Origin: Clostridia bacterium
Lineage (GTDB): Bacteria > Bacillota_A > Clostridia > Christensenellales > Aristaeellaceae
Direction: 5' to 3'
Assembly (NCBI GenBank): GCA_017517815.1
Contig: JAFWYA010000076.1
Span: 62,001-126,000, forward strand
Length of the DNA: 64,000 nt
Shown: piece after piece, positions 1-9,284 of the stretch
Position numbering within the stretch: position 1 is the first letter of the stretch
Layout: each line of letters begins with the position of its first letter
The notes under the pieces: generated by a model
What the model was told of the DNA's origin: nothing
Database searches by the model: none
What the model saw: the letters and a program-made list of their open reading frames with translations, nothing else
Translations under genes and position numbers: made by a program

Positions 1-1
1 G

Positions 2-142
2 GCCCTGAAGGACTCGCACCCCGAGGACTTCCCGGTGAAGATGGTCATCTATCCGCACGTCAGCCACAACCAGCCGCAGGAAAGCCGCCAGAGGGCGCAT
101 TACTATCAGACGATGCTGGACTGGTTTATCAAGTACCTGTAA
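2..142 (+). CDS. C-terminal end of a probable S9-family serine peptidase (partial)
   Basis: An open frame enters from the left edge and stops at the TAA at 140-142, giving 46 residues. It contains V-I-Y-P-H-V-S-H-N and ends Y-Y-Q-T-M-L-D-W-F-I-K-Y-L. This resembles the end of prolyl-oligopeptidase-type alpha/beta hydrolases, where the catalytic histidine follows a strand of this kind and a final helix closes the fold. The two complete S9 peptidases at 7308 and 9281 end in a comparable way. The family call is an inference from this short tail and the context. A promoter-like sequence lies between it and the next gene, so it may belong to a separate transcript or to the same locus upstream of the transporter. 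Confidence 0.5.
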   Translation, partial: ALKDSHPEDFPVKMVIYPHVSHNQPQESRQRAHYYQTMLDWFIKYL

Positions 143-168
143 AAAACAATGAAAAAACAACGGAAACA

Positions 169-197
169 TTGCTTTTACCCTTTTAGCATGTTACTCT
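169..197 (+). promoter_or_regulatory. Putative sigma-A promoter of the peptide-transporter operon
   Basis: TTGCTT (169-174), a 17-nt spacer and TACTCT (192-197) with an upstream TG give an extended -10 layout. It sits 57 nt before the start of the substrate-binding protein gene in an AT-rich gap. The -10 match is only moderate. Confidence 0.35.
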
Positions 198-253
198 TTT
201 AACATTCTGGACAAAAAAGTCCAAAAATGTGCATCACAGGAGGCAGAATCCTA

Positions 254-1849
254 ATGAAAAAGGTATTTGCGCTGATTCTCGCCCTCATGCTGGCCGTTGC
301 GTCCCTGACCGTGGCTGTGGCTGAGGAAAACATCGTTCGCGTGGGCATGGGCTATGACCCCACCACCCTCGACTTTGCCGAGCAGAACCTGGACAGCTCC
401 AACTTCATCATGGAAGCGACCGCTGAAGCGCTGATCAAGTCCAAGGGCAACGGCGTGTACGCCCCCGGCCTGGCTGAGAGCTGGACCGTGAGCGAAGACG
501 GCCGCGTGTGGACCTTCAAGCTGCGCGAGGGTCTGGTTTATGCCGACGGCAAGACCGCTCTGACCGCTGAAGACGTGTACTACAACGTACAGCGCCTGCT
601 GGATCCCGCTGTGGGCCACGGCAACGTGAGCTTCACCATCAAGAACGCCCAGGAATACTACGAGGGCAAGGTTGCCTTTGAAGAAGTGGGCGTCAAGGTC
701 ATCGACGACCTGACCATCGAATACACCATGGCCAACCCCGCCTATGAAAGCAGCTTCACCGGCACCGCCATCGCCGGCGCTATGGAGCAGGCCTTCGTTG
801 AGTCCTTCGGCCAGACCTTCGGCGCTTCCGCCGAGGCCTACCTCGCCTACGGCCCCTACACCGTCAGCGAGTGGGTGGCTGACTCCTCCGTCACCATGGT
901 CAAGAACCCCTACTACTATGATCCCTCCGTGGCCACCCTCGACAAGATCGTCGTGCTGGTGGGCGCTACCGGCGACGTGGCCGTCGACATGATGCTGGCC
1001 GGTGAGCTGGATATCGCTGACTTTGCCAACCCCAACCACATCCAGACCGTGGTGGATGCCGGCTTTGAGCAGAAGACCGCCTTCCTGGAGTCCTACCAGG
1101 GCCTGAACATCAACCTCAAGGGCAAGACCGAAGAGACCGGCAAGTTCCTCTCCAATGTCAACTTCCGCAAGGCCCTGAACCTGGCCGTCAACCGTGACGC
1201 GCTGGTCATGTCCGTGCGTCAGGGCGAAGAGCCCGCCACCCGCCTCAGCCACTCCAGCGAGGCTGCCTATGCCTACAACCCCGACTACACCGCCGTGCCT
1301 TCCGCCGGTGATGTGGCGCTGGCCAAGGAATACCTGAACAAGGCTCTGGAAGAGCTGGGCTGCACCATCGACGAGCTGCCCACCTTCGAGCTGATGTGCT
1401 TCGAGGCTCAGGGCTCCATCAACACCCTGGCCGTGTATCAGGATATGTGGAAGCAGAACCTGGGCATCAAGACCGAGATTGCTGCCCTCACCATTCAGGT
1501 CATGATCTCCAACGCCATGAGCGGCAACTACGACTTCTGGCTGGGCGGCAACGGTCCCACCGTGCCCGACGCCTGCGAAAGCTACCTCATGGGCTACACC
1601 ACCGCCAACTACTCTCCCCTGCGCGGCTGCAGCGACCCCGTGTTTGACGAGCTGTACAACAAGACCGTTGCTTCCGCCACCCTGGAAGAACGTCTCACCA
1701 ACTACGCCGCCGTGGAAGAGTACTTCTGCGAAAACGTGATGTCCCTCATCACCACCTGGACCACCAACTACATCTACGCGCCCGCCAGCTATGCCGGCAT
1801 CTATGTAACCGACAGCGGCCACCTCAACGTTTGCAGCCTGACCAAGTAA
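254..1849 (+). CDS. Oligopeptide ABC transporter substrate-binding protein (SBP family 5)
   Basis: 531 residues. It captures peptides outside the membrane and delivers them to the permeases encoded next. The N-terminus (M-K-K, about 17 hydrophobic residues, A-V-A-E-E) is a signal peptide. The body has the family-5 layout, with an early conserved R-V-G-M, a T-A-E-D-V segment near residue 100 and a late L-M-G-Y region. ATG 254 was chosen over an in-frame ATG at 227 because AGGAGG (238-243) lies 10 nt before 254. There is no lipobox cysteine after the signal peptide, unusual for a Gram-positive binding protein, so it may be released or held in another way. Substrate specificity cannot be read from the sequence. 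Confidence 0.9.
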   Translation: MKKVFALILALMLAVASLTVAVAEENIVRVGMGYDPTTLDFAEQNLDSSNFIMEATAEALIKSKGNGVYAPGLAESWTVSEDGRVWTFKLREGLVYADGKTALTAEDVYYNVQRLLDPAVGHGNVSFTIKNAQEYYEGKVAFEEVGVKVIDDLTIEYTMANPAYESSFTGTAIAGAMEQAFVESFGQTFGASAEAYLAYGPYTVSEWVADSSVTMVKNPYYYDPSVATLDKIVVLVGATGDVAVDMMLAGELDIADFANPNHIQTVVDAGFEQKTAFLESYQGLNINLKGKTEETGKFLSNVNFRKALNLAVNRDALVMSVRQGEEPATRLSHSSEAAYAYNPDYTAVPSAGDVALAKEYLNKALEELGCTIDELPTFELMCFEAQGSINTLAVYQDMWKQNLGIKTEIAALTIQVMISNAMSGNYDFWLGGNGPTVPDACESYLMGYTTANYSPLRGCSDPVFDELYNKTVASATLEERLTNYAAVEEYFCENVMSLITTWTTNYIYAPASYAGIYVTDSGHLNVCSLTK

Positions 1850-1860
1850 TTCATCAACCC

Positions 1861-1912
1861 GCAGCTGCCACCGGGGAGGAGCGTTCTGCGCTCCTCCCTG
1901 TGGTGCTGCAAA
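1861..1912 (+). other. Large intercistronic hairpin after the binding-protein gene
   Basis: GGGAGGAGCG (1874-1883) pairs perfectly with 1889-1898 around a TTCTG loop, and outer GCAGC/GCTGC and CCAC/GTGG segments extend the stem. No U-run follows directly. Such hairpins after binding-protein genes commonly protect the upstream mRNA so that more binding protein than permease is made. That role is an inference here. Confidence 0.6.
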
Positions 1913-1913
1913 C

Positions 1914-1952
1914 GCGCCGGCAGCATCCGTCGGCGCATTTTGCATTTCTTTG
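1914..1952 (+). terminator. Second hairpin with T-rich tail, possible partial terminator
   Basis: GCGCCG (1914-1919) pairs with CGGCGC (1931-1936), followed by ATTTTGCATTTCTTTG. The short stem and interrupted T-run suggest partial termination before the permease genes. Confidence 0.4.
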
Positions 1953-1973
1953 CTGATTTTGTTTGGAGGCGTC

Positions 1974-2906
1974 ATGGTTAAGTACGTTCTCAACAAGGTG
2001 GTTCTGGCCATCCTCACGATCTTCGTGCTGGCAACCGCCACCTTCTTTATGATGAAGCTCATCCCCGGCGACCCCTTTGCATCAGTCACCACCAAAATAG
2101 AGGTCCAGCAGGCGCAGCGCGCCTACTACGGGCTGGATAAACCGGTCGTGGAGCAGTATTTTACCTATATGGGCAACCTGCTGCGCGGTGACCTGGGCTT
2201 TTCGATGAAAAAAACCGGCCGTACGGTCGTTGACATTATTCAGGAGGCCTTCCCCGTGTCTGCCCAGCTGGGGTTGTTTGCGCTGTTTTTTGCGCAGACC
2301 ATCGGCTGGCTTTTCGGCATTCTGTGCGCGCAGTTCCGCAACCGCTGGCCCGACTATGTGCTGATGGTGTTTGCGGTGCTGGGCATTGCCATGCCGTCGA
2401 TGGTGGTGGGCCCGCTTTTGCGCTACCTGCTGGGCGTGGTGCTCAGGTGGCTGCCGGTCACCGGCTGGGGCAGCTTTAAGCAGATGCTCATGCCCTCGCT
2501 GGTGCTGGGCCTTGGCACCATCGCAGGCGGCACGCGCTCCATGCGCGCCAGCATGCTGGGCGTGATGACCCAGGACTATGTGATCACCGCCCGCGCCAAG
2601 GGCATCTCCCCCGTGCGCGTGGTCATGAAGCACGAGTTCAAAAACTCGCTGGTGCCGCTGGTGAGCAACCTGGGCGTGAGCATCGCAAGCGTGCTGATGG
2701 GCTCCTTCGTTGTGGAAAGCATGTTCCTCATCCCCGGCCTTGGCCGCTATTTTGTGGACAACATCACCAACCTCGACTATTCGCTCATCATGGGCCTTAC
2801 GGTGTTCTACGGCGCGTTCCTGGTTACCATGAACCTGCTGGTGGACGTGCTGTATGGTTTCCTTGATCCCAGAATTCGTGAAACGGTAAAGGGGGCGGCA
2901 AAATGA
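1974..2906 (+). CDS. Peptide ABC transporter permease, DppB type
   Basis: 310 residues. First membrane subunit of the importer. It begins with a membrane helix (V-L-N-K-V-V-L-A-I-L-T-I-F-V-L), followed by the hallmark F-M-M-K-L-I-P-G-D-P segment of DppB/OppB proteins, then about five more helices. The EAA-type coupling loop is visible as A-R-A-K-G-I-S-P-V-R-V-V-M-K-H. ATG 1974 has GGAGG at 1965-1969, whereas the in-frame ATG at 1950 has no ribosome binding site. The stop overlaps the next start as ATGA, indicating translational coupling. Confidence 0.93.
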   Translation: MVKYVLNKVVLAILTIFVLATATFFMMKLIPGDPFASVTTKIEVQQAQRAYYGLDKPVVEQYFTYMGNLLRGDLGFSMKKTGRTVVDIIQEAFPVSAQLGLFALFFAQTIGWLFGILCAQFRNRWPDYVLMVFAVLGIAMPSMVVGPLLRYLLGVVLRWLPVTGWGSFKQMLMPSLVLGLGTIAGGTRSMRASMLGVMTQDYVITARAKGISPVRVVMKHEFKNSLVPLVSNLGVSIASVLMGSFVVESMFLIPGLGRYFVDNITNLDYSLIMGLTVFYGAFLVTMNLLVDVLYGFLDPRIRETVKGAAK

Positions 2907-3835
2907 GCGAGATCAACCGCATGTTTACCGATGAGGATTTTGCGCCCATTGGCGGCGAGCTGGGCAAGGACCCCGGCAGCAGCCGTGAAAAGCTGACCTA
3001 CTGGAAGGACGTGTGGCGCAACTTCCGCAAAAACCGCGTGGCGCTGGTAAGCCTGGGCGTGATCGGCCTGCTGATCTTCCTGGTGCTTTTTGGCCCGATG
3101 TTTAACGAGTACGATTACTTCACCAACAACTATTCCGCTATCAACCATACGCCCAATGCCGAGCACTGGTTCGGCACCGACACGCTGGGCCGCGACCTGT
3201 GGACCCGCGTGTGGGAGGGCGGCCGTGTGTCCATGCTCATCGCACTGCTGGCAACGCTCATCCCTGAGGTGATCGGCATGCTGGTGGGCGGCGTGAGCGG
3301 CTATTTTGGCGGCAAGTTGGATACCTTCATCATGCGCACCATCGACGTGCTGATGGGCATCCCCAGCCTGATCTACATGATTTTGCTCATGCTGGTGTTT
3401 GGCAGCGGCAACATTCTCACGCTGGTCATCGCCATGAGCCTCACCGGCTGGATGGGCAGCGCCCGTTCCACCCGCGGCATGATCCTGCAGCTGAAGGGCC
3501 GCGACTTTGTGGTGGCCAGCAAAACGCTGGGCGCGCCTGCGTGGTGGATCATCGTAAAGCGCCTCATCCCCAACACGCTGGGCATCCGCGTGGTGAGCAT
3601 CACCATGTCCATCCCCTCGGTCATCTTCTATGAGGCGTTTCTCAGCTACATCGGCCTGGGCGTTACCCCGCCTGCGCCGTCCTGGGGCCAGCTGATCAAG
3701 GAGGCCGGCGCCAACTTCCGCTATTACCCCTACCAGTTCGTCATTCCCTGCGCCATCGTAGGCTTGACGATGCTGTGCTTCAACCTTGTGGGCGACGGCC
3801 TGCGCGACGCGCTGGACCCCCGCCTGCGCTCGTAA
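2903..3835 (+). CDS. Peptide ABC transporter permease, DppC type
   Basis: 310 residues. Partner of the preceding permease. An N-terminal cytoplasmic stretch of about 50 residues leads into the first helix (V-A-L-V-S-L-G-V-I-G-L-L-I-F-L-V). The periplasm-side loop H-W-F-G-T-D-T-L-G-R-D-L-W-T-R is the standard DppC/OppC signature, and the coupling loop reads A-S-K-T-L-G-A-P-A-W-W. The gene begins within the stop of the previous one, and AAGGAGG immediately after its stop serves the ATPase gene 12 nt downstream. Confidence 0.93.
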   Translation: MSEINRMFTDEDFAPIGGELGKDPGSSREKLTYWKDVWRNFRKNRVALVSLGVIGLLIFLVLFGPMFNEYDYFTNNYSAINHTPNAEHWFGTDTLGRDLWTRVWEGGRVSMLIALLATLIPEVIGMLVGGVSGYFGGKLDTFIMRTIDVLMGIPSLIYMILLMLVFGSGNILTLVIAMSLTGWMGSARSTRGMILQLKGRDFVVASKTLGAPAWWIIVKRLIPNTLGIRVVSITMSIPSVIFYEAFLSYIGLGVTPPAPSWGQLIKEAGANFRYYPYQFVIPCAIVGLTMLCFNLVGDGLRDALDPRLRS

Positions 3836-3847
3836 GGAGGGCCTGCC

Positions 3848-4873
3848 ATGTCTGAAAAGATTCTGGAAGTCAAAGACCTGCAGGTCACCTTTGACATGTA
3901 TCAGGGCAGCGTGCAGGCTGTGCGCGGCGTAAGCTGGTACTTAAACCGAAAGGAAACCATCGGCATCGTGGGCGAAAGCGGCTGCGGCAAGTCCGTCACC
4001 ATCAAGACCGCCATCGGCCTCAACCCCGTCAAAAACGGCTCGGTCAAGGGCGGCGAGGTGCTGTTTGAAGGCCGCGATGTGCTCAAACTGAACGAAAAGG
4101 AGATCCGCGGCATTCTGGGCAACCGGATGTCCATGATCTTTCAGGACCCGTTTACCTATCTCAACCCCACCATGACGGTCGGCAAACAGATCACCGAGGT
4201 GTACCGCCAGCACCACAAGGTCAGCCAGGCTGAGGCGGATGCAAAGGCGATCGAGATCCTCAAAATGATCTCCATGCCCAACCCTGAGGAAAACATGAAG
4301 CGCTACCCGCACCAGCTGTCGGGCGGCATGCGCCAGCGCATCATGATCGCCATGGCGCTCATCTGCGAGCCCGCCGTGCTGTTTGCCGACGAGCCCACCA
4401 CTGCGCTGGATGTGACCATTCAGGCCCAGATCGTGGAACTGATGAACAGCCTGAAGGAGCAGCTGGATACCTCCATCGTGCTCATCACGCACGACATGGG
4501 CGTGGTGGCCAAGATGGTGGACCGCGTGTATGTGATGTATGCCGGCAAGATCGTGGAGCACGGCGACGCCGAGACCATCTTCCACCGTCCGCGCCATCCC
4601 TACACTTGGGGCCTGCTGGAAAGCGTGCCCCGCCTGGACCAGAAGACCCGCGACGAGCTGCACTCCATTCCCGGCATGCCGCCGGATTTGATCAAGCCGC
4701 CCAAAGGCTGCGCCTTTGCTGCGCGCTGCCGCTATGCCATGGACATCTGCACGCGCGAGGAGCCCCCGGCCATCGACCTGGATGAGCCGGAGCACTACTC
4801 CGCCTGCTGGCTGTGCCACAAGGAATGCATCGCGCGCCGCGGCGTTGTGACCCGTGAGGAGGTGCAGGCATGA
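3848..4873 (+). CDS. Peptide ABC transporter ATP-binding protein, DppD/OppD type
   Basis: 341 residues. One of two cytoplasmic ATPases that power the importer. Walker A G-E-S-G-C-G-K-S is at 42-49, the Q-loop F-Q-D at 98-100, the signature L-S-G-G-M at 157-161, Walker B V-L-F-A-D-E at 177-182 and the H-loop histidine at 215. The C-terminal oligopeptide-transporter extension carries spaced cysteines (G-C-A-F, R-C-R-Y, I-C-T-R, A-C-W), the pattern reported to hold an iron-sulfur cluster in some OppD/DppD proteins. It overlaps the second ATPase gene by ATGA. Confidence 0.94.
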   Translation: MSEKILEVKDLQVTFDMYQGSVQAVRGVSWYLNRKETIGIVGESGCGKSVTIKTAIGLNPVKNGSVKGGEVLFEGRDVLKLNEKEIRGILGNRMSMIFQDPFTYLNPTMTVGKQITEVYRQHHKVSQAEADAKAIEILKMISMPNPEENMKRYPHQLSGGMRQRIMIAMALICEPAVLFADEPTTALDVTIQAQIVELMNSLKEQLDTSIVLITHDMGVVAKMVDRVYVMYAGKIVEHGDAETIFHRPRHPYTWGLLESVPRLDQKTRDELHSIPGMPPDLIKPPKGCAFAARCRYAMDICTREEPPAIDLDEPEHYSACWLCHKECIARRGVVTREEVQA

Positions 4874-5853
4874 GCGAAAAGAAAGCGCTTCTGGAACTGA
4901 AAAATGTAAAGACGTTCTTCAAGGTCAAGGGCGGCATGCTCAAGGCTGTCAACGGCGTTGACCTCACCATCCACGAGGGCGAAACCGTGGGTCTGGTGGG
5001 TGAAAGCGGCTGCGGCAAGTCCACCCTTGGCAAAACCATCATGCGCCTGTACAAGCCGCAGGAAGGGCAAGTGCTCTTTGACGGGCAGGATATCTGGCAG
5101 TACAAGCGCAAGGATATTTTCAACTACACCCGTCAGGTGCAGATGATCTTTCAAGACCCCTATGCCTCGCTGGACCCGCTGAGCGTGATCGGCGACTCCG
5201 CCGCCGAGGGCATGGACATCCACCATCTGTTCACCGACAAAAAGCAGCGCGAAAGCGAGATTTTGCGTCTGCTCAATCAGGTGGGCCTGAATGAAAGCCA
5301 CGTCGACCGCTACCCGCACGAGTTTTCCGGCGGCCAGCGTCAGCGCGTGGGCATCGCGCGCGCACTGGCCATGAACCCCCGCCTCATCGTGTGCGACGAG
5401 CCCATCTCCGCGCTGGACGTCAGCATTCAGGCGCAGGTGGTCAACCTGCTTAAAAAGCTGCAGCACGAAAGGGGCATGGCCTACCTGTTCATCACCCATG
5501 ACCTGAGCATGGTGCGCCAGATTTCCGACCGCATTGCGGTGATGTATCTGGGCAACATTGTGGAAATCGCCAACAGCGAGGACATTTACCTGCACAACCG
5601 CCATCCCTACACCCGCGCGCTTCTGTCGGCCATTCCCATCGCCGACCCCACCGTGGAAAAGCAGCGCAAACGCATGGTGCTGGGCGGCGACGTGCCCAGC
5701 CCCGTCAATCTGCCAAAGGGCTGCAGCTTTGCCTCGCGCTGCCCCTACGCCACCGAGGCATGCCGCCAGTCTGCCCCCGCTCTCCGGCCCATGGAGGACG
5801 GCCATCTGGTGGCCTGCCACCGCGCTGAGGAGCTGCCCGAGGAAGCGTACTGA
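4870..5853 (+). CDS. Peptide ABC transporter ATP-binding protein, DppF/OppF type
   Basis: 327 residues. Second ATPase of the pair. Walker A G-E-S-G-C-G-K-S is at 44-51, the signature reads F-S-G-G-Q, Walker B is L-I-V-C-D-E-P-I-S-A-L-D and the H-loop is L-F-I-T-H-D. The C-terminal extension again has spaced cysteines (G-C-S-F, R-C-P-Y, A-C-R-Q). Only 23 nt separate its stop from the first carboxypeptidase gene, which has its own AAGGAGG. This ties transporter and peptidases into one transcript. Confidence 0.94.
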   Translation: MSEKKALLELKNVKTFFKVKGGMLKAVNGVDLTIHEGETVGLVGESGCGKSTLGKTIMRLYKPQEGQVLFDGQDIWQYKRKDIFNYTRQVQMIFQDPYASLDPLSVIGDSAAEGMDIHHLFTDKKQRESEILRLLNQVGLNESHVDRYPHEFSGGQRQRVGIARALAMNPRLIVCDEPISALDVSIQAQVVNLLKKLQHERGMAYLFITHDLSMVRQISDRIAVMYLGNIVEIANSEDIYLHNRHPYTRALLSAIPIADPTVEKQRKRMVLGGDVPSPVNLPKGCSFASRCPYATEACRQSAPALRPMEDGHLVACHRAEELPEEAY

Positions 5854-5876
5854 CACATGCAAAGGAGGGCGCGCCC

Positions 5877-7298
5877 ATGCGTCTGATCAGCAAGGAAACC
5901 ATCGCCCAAAAGGCTGATACGTGGAAGGATATTCCCTATACCATGACCATGGAGCGCCTGAATTTTGGCGCAGAAGCGGCGGAAGCCACCATGCATATCT
6001 ACTCCTACACGGCGCAGGACGGTCAGCCCGACCGTCCCGTCGTGTTTGTGTTCAACGGCGGCCCGGGTTCATCCGGTATCTGGATGCACCTGGGCTTTGC
6101 TGCACCTAAGCGCGTAAAGCTGGACAACGCCGTCAACCCCACCGCGCACGGCCCCTATGTGCTGGAGGACAACCCCAACAGCTTCATCGCTCAGGCCGAT
6201 ACCGTCGTCATCGACCCGGTGGAGACCGGCTACAGCCGTTTGCTTGACCAGAGCAAGGCGGGCGAATACCTCAGCGTCGACGGCGATGCGGAGATGTTTG
6301 CCATTCTCATTGCCGACTGGCTGCGCAGCCGAAACCGCGTCAATTCGCCCCGCTACCTGTGCGGCGAAAGCTACGGCACCTACCGCATGCCCTATGTGGC
6401 GCGCGAGCTGTTCGGCGGCCCGTTTGCCAACGGGCACAGGCTGCGCGCCTTCCCCGTGGACGGCATGCTGATGCTGGGCAGCGCGCTGGTGCTTGCGCCC
6501 TCCCTCACGCCGGATTACCCGGCGGTGTACCCCAGCGCCCATCAGCTGCCCGATATGGCCGCTGCCAACCACTATCACCGCCCCGAGGGCAAGCCCGCGC
6601 TGAAGGCGTGGATCAACGAGGTGTGGGATTTCTGCAGCGGCGAATATCTGTCCATCCTGTTTAAGGGCAGCAGCCTCACCGCTGAAGAGCGCCGTGCGGC
6701 CGCTGAAAAGATGGAGTGGTACACCGGCGTCAGCGCGCAGTGGTTTATGGAAAACGGCTTTGAACTGTCGCACAGCCAGTTCAGCAAGCTGTGCCTGCGC
6801 GACCGCTGGCTGGACGTGGGCATCTACGACGCGCGCTACACCATGCGCCACAGCGATGACAAGACCGCCGAAGGCAGGCCGGTCATGGACGACCCCGTGG
6901 CCGACGACCCGGCTATGGGCAAGTATTCCGCCGCTTTCATCGGCTGCTGGGAGACTGCGTTCAAGCCGTGGGCCGGCATCGAACTGGATGAGGAATACCG
7001 CCTGATCGACTTCACCTGCAACGGCCGGTTCAACCTCAAAAGCGCGTCCGGCCTCACGCCCACCCAGTGCCTGGAAATGGACATGCGCCGCGACGAAAAT
7101 CTGCGCGTGATGCAGCTGAGCGGTGTGTACGACCTGTGCACGTCCTTCTCCACCGTGCGCTACATGGCCAACCATATGAATGTCGACCCCGCCCGGCTCA
7201 CCCTGCGCGAGTACGAGTCCGGCCACATGCTGTATCTGGGCGAGGAAAGCGCGAAGGCGCTGGCGGACGATATCCGCGCCTTCATCACAGCAAAGTGA
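5877..7298 (+). CDS. S10-type serine carboxypeptidase homolog 1
   Basis: 473 residues. Expected to remove single residues from peptide C-termini. The oxyanion motif N-G-G-P-G-S-S is at 60-66, the nucleophile elbow G-E-S-Y-G at 163-167 (Ser165), the acid in Y-D-L-C-T (Asp419) and the base in S-G-H-M-L-Y (His450), so the full triad is present. There is no signal peptide, which fits action in the cytoplasm on imported peptides. It is the first of three paralogs in the block. Family S10 is best known from lysosomal and vacuolar enzymes, and COG2939 covers the bacterial members. Exact specificity is unknown. Confidence 0.82.
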   Translation: MRLISKETIAQKADTWKDIPYTMTMERLNFGAEAAEATMHIYSYTAQDGQPDRPVVFVFNGGPGSSGIWMHLGFAAPKRVKLDNAVNPTAHGPYVLEDNPNSFIAQADTVVIDPVETGYSRLLDQSKAGEYLSVDGDAEMFAILIADWLRSRNRVNSPRYLCGESYGTYRMPYVARELFGGPFANGHRLRAFPVDGMLMLGSALVLAPSLTPDYPAVYPSAHQLPDMAAANHYHRPEGKPALKAWINEVWDFCSGEYLSILFKGSSLTAEERRAAAEKMEWYTGVSAQWFMENGFELSHSQFSKLCLRDRWLDVGIYDARYTMRHSDDKTAEGRPVMDDPVADDPAMGKYSAAFIGCWETAFKPWAGIELDEEYRLIDFTCNGRFNLKSASGLTPTQCLEMDMRRDENLRVMQLSGVYDLCTSFSTVRYMANHMNVDPARLTLREYESGHMLYLGEESAKALADDIRAFITAK

Positions 7299-7307
7299 GG
7301 AAAACCC

Positions 7308-9284
7308 ATGCGCAAACTGGATTATGAAGACCTGCGGAAGGTCGTTTGGCTGAGCGCCCCGGCCCTTTCGCCCGACGGCAGCTGTGCCGCCTATGTGCGC
7401 GGCGTGAGCGTATACCGCACCGGCAAAAATGAATACACCGCGTGGCAGGTACCTACCTGCGGCGGCGAAAGCATGCCCGTTTCCGCGCAGACGCGCACCC
7501 AGCGCGCCCCGGCCTATTCGCCCGACGGCAGGCTGATCGCCTGGCTCAGCGACGATACCGGGCTGCCCCAGCTGTGGCTGAAAAACCTTGCCACCGGCGA
7601 GGAGCACAGCCCCATCCGCCTGCGCCACGGCATTTCGGCCTTTGTGTTTTCGCCGGACGGCAGATACATCGCCTTTGTCACCAAACGCATGACCGACCGC
7701 GACGAGGACATCCGCGCTGAGATGACCGCGCAGCAGCTGGAAGCGTTCCGCTATGAGCAGAAGCACGCGCCCAAGATCGCCGAAAACCTGATCTACAAGT
7801 ACGACGACGCTGCCGGTTTTATTGAAAAAAGCTGCAGCATGATCGGCGTTCTCACGCTGGAAAGCGGCGACTGGCGCATTGTATCCCCCGAAAATATTCC
7901 CTGCAGCTGTCCGTCGTTCGGCACGGACTGCCTGTATTTCTACGGCCGTCCCTATCAGCACGAAAAGGAAATGCGCAGCGCCGTCTACCGTCTGGCAGAT
8001 GGTGAATGGCAGCAGCTGACAAACGACGCGCCCATCTGCAGCCCTGCGCCGGTTTATGAGCACGAGGGCAAACCCGTGTACATCGGCATGACCATGGGCG
8101 AGGATTCGTGGCTCACCGAGCCTTACGCCCTGTGTGAAGAGAAGGATCAGTGCCTGTTTACCGGCGACGAGCCCTGCCACGGCGTGGACAATTTGTTTGT
8201 GGGCGACAACCACATGGGCGATATGGGCGCGTACTGGCAGCAGGGAGAGGAGGGCTTCTGGTTCCTGTCGGCGCACAACGGCCAGCCCGGCGTGTGGCAG
8301 TGGCAAAACGGCAGTGTGCGCCCGATGGCGGAAGGCACGATCATCGCCTTTGCCGCGCCGAAAAACGGAAAGCTGCTGTATTTGCGCAGCTCTTACAATC
8401 GCCCCGCGCAGCTGTATGTGAAGGACATTGTTACCGGCGAGGAACGCTGCCTTGCAGACGAAAACCGCTGGCTGGAAGAGATCGACCTGCCCAGACCCGT
8501 GGAAATGACCGTGCCTTCCCGCGACGGCAAGGCGAAAATTCGCGGCTTTGTGCTGCTGCCTGACGGGCAGGAGCAGTGCCCGGGCGTTTTGTACGTGCAC
8601 GGCGGCCCCACGGCCTTCACCGTGGGCGACGGTTTTTATTACGACGCGCAGATGCTGTGCGCCAGAGGCATGGCTGTGCTCTACTGCGATCCGCGCGGCT
8701 CCACCGGCTACGGGCGCGAATTCATGAGCGACAAATGCGCATGGGGCGAGGAGTCCATGAACGACCTTGAGGACTTCATCGACGCTGCCATCGCGCGCTT
8801 CCCCCGCATCGACCGGGGCCGTCTGGGCGTGACCGGCGGCAGCTACGGCGGCTACACCACCTGCAAGATGATCATCCAGCGCAAGCTCTTCCGCGCGGCG
8901 GTGGCGCAGCGCGCGTTCGTCAACCCCGCCACCAGCTATGGCACGGGCGATATCGGCTTTATTTCCGGCTCGGGCCAGACGGATTTTGCGGCGTATATGA
9001 TCAACCGCGCCAAAAACAGCATGCTGCGCGACGTGAAAAACATGTCGGTGCCGCTCTTGGTTTTGCATGGCGAAAACGACCTGCGCTGCGGTGTGGAGCA
9101 GGCTGATCAGCTGTTTGTGCTCATGCGGGCGCTCAAACCCGAGGTGCCCAGCCGCCTGGTCATCTTCCCCGGTGAAAACCACGGCGTGACCCGCGCGGGC
9201 CTCATGCACAACCAGATCCGCCACTGCCGCGAGATGTGCGAGTGGCTGGCGACCTACCTTGCAAATGGAGGTGAAACGGCATGA
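7308..9284 (+). CDS. S9-family prolyl-oligopeptidase-type peptidase 1
   Basis: 658 residues. Serine peptidase of the acylaminoacyl-peptidase/DPP type that cleaves short peptides. The N-terminal 400 residues form a beta-propeller with repeated blade motifs (A-L-S-P-D-G, A-Y-S-P-D-G, V-F-S-P-D-G). The C-terminal alpha/beta hydrolase has G-G-S-Y-G-G-Y (Ser512), H-G-E-N-D (Asp591) and E-N-H-G (His625). There is no signal peptide. It starts 10 nt after the S10 gene and its stop overlaps the next S9 gene as ATGA. Confidence 0.9.
   Translation: MRKLDYEDLRKVVWLSAPALSPDGSCAAYVRGVSVYRTGKNEYTAWQVPTCGGESMPVSAQTRTQRAPAYSPDGRLIAWLSDDTGLPQLWLKNLATGEEHSPIRLRHGISAFVFSPDGRYIAFVTKRMTDRDEDIRAEMTAQQLEAFRYEQKHAPKIAENLIYKYDDAAGFIEKSCSMIGVLTLESGDWRIVSPENIPCSCPSFGTDCLYFYGRPYQHEKEMRSAVYRLADGEWQQLTNDAPICSPAPVYEHEGKPVYIGMTMGEDSWLTEPYALCEEKDQCLFTGDEPCHGVDNLFVGDNHMGDMGAYWQQGEEGFWFLSAHNGQPGVWQWQNGSVRPMAEGTIIAFAAPKNGKLLYLRSSYNRPAQLYVKDIVTGEERCLADENRWLEEIDLPRPVEMTVPSRDGKAKIRGFVLLPDGQEQCPGVLYVHGGPTAFTVGDGFYYDAQMLCARGMAVLYCDPRGSTGYGREFMSDKCAWGEESMNDLEDFIDAAIARFPRIDRGRLGVTGGSYGGYTTCKMIIQRKLFRAAVAQRAFVNPATSYGTGDIGFISGSGQTDFAAYMINRAKNSMLRDVKNMSVPLLVLHGENDLRCGVEQADQLFVLMRALKPEVPSRLVIFPGENHGVTRAGLMHNQIRHCREMCEWLATYLANGGETA

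Noticed and set aside
1914..1952. True operon-ending terminator between the binding-protein and permease genes
   Set aside because: The stem is only 6 bp and the T-run is interrupted. Permease genes without a promoter of their own follow, so partial termination is the most that can be claimed.
6069..9224. Very long open frame on the minus strand opposite the S10 and S9 genes
   Set aside because: Low-complexity His/Ala/Gly/Val-rich translation typical of the antisense frame of GC-rich genes. The plus strand has catalytic motifs and ribosome binding sites.
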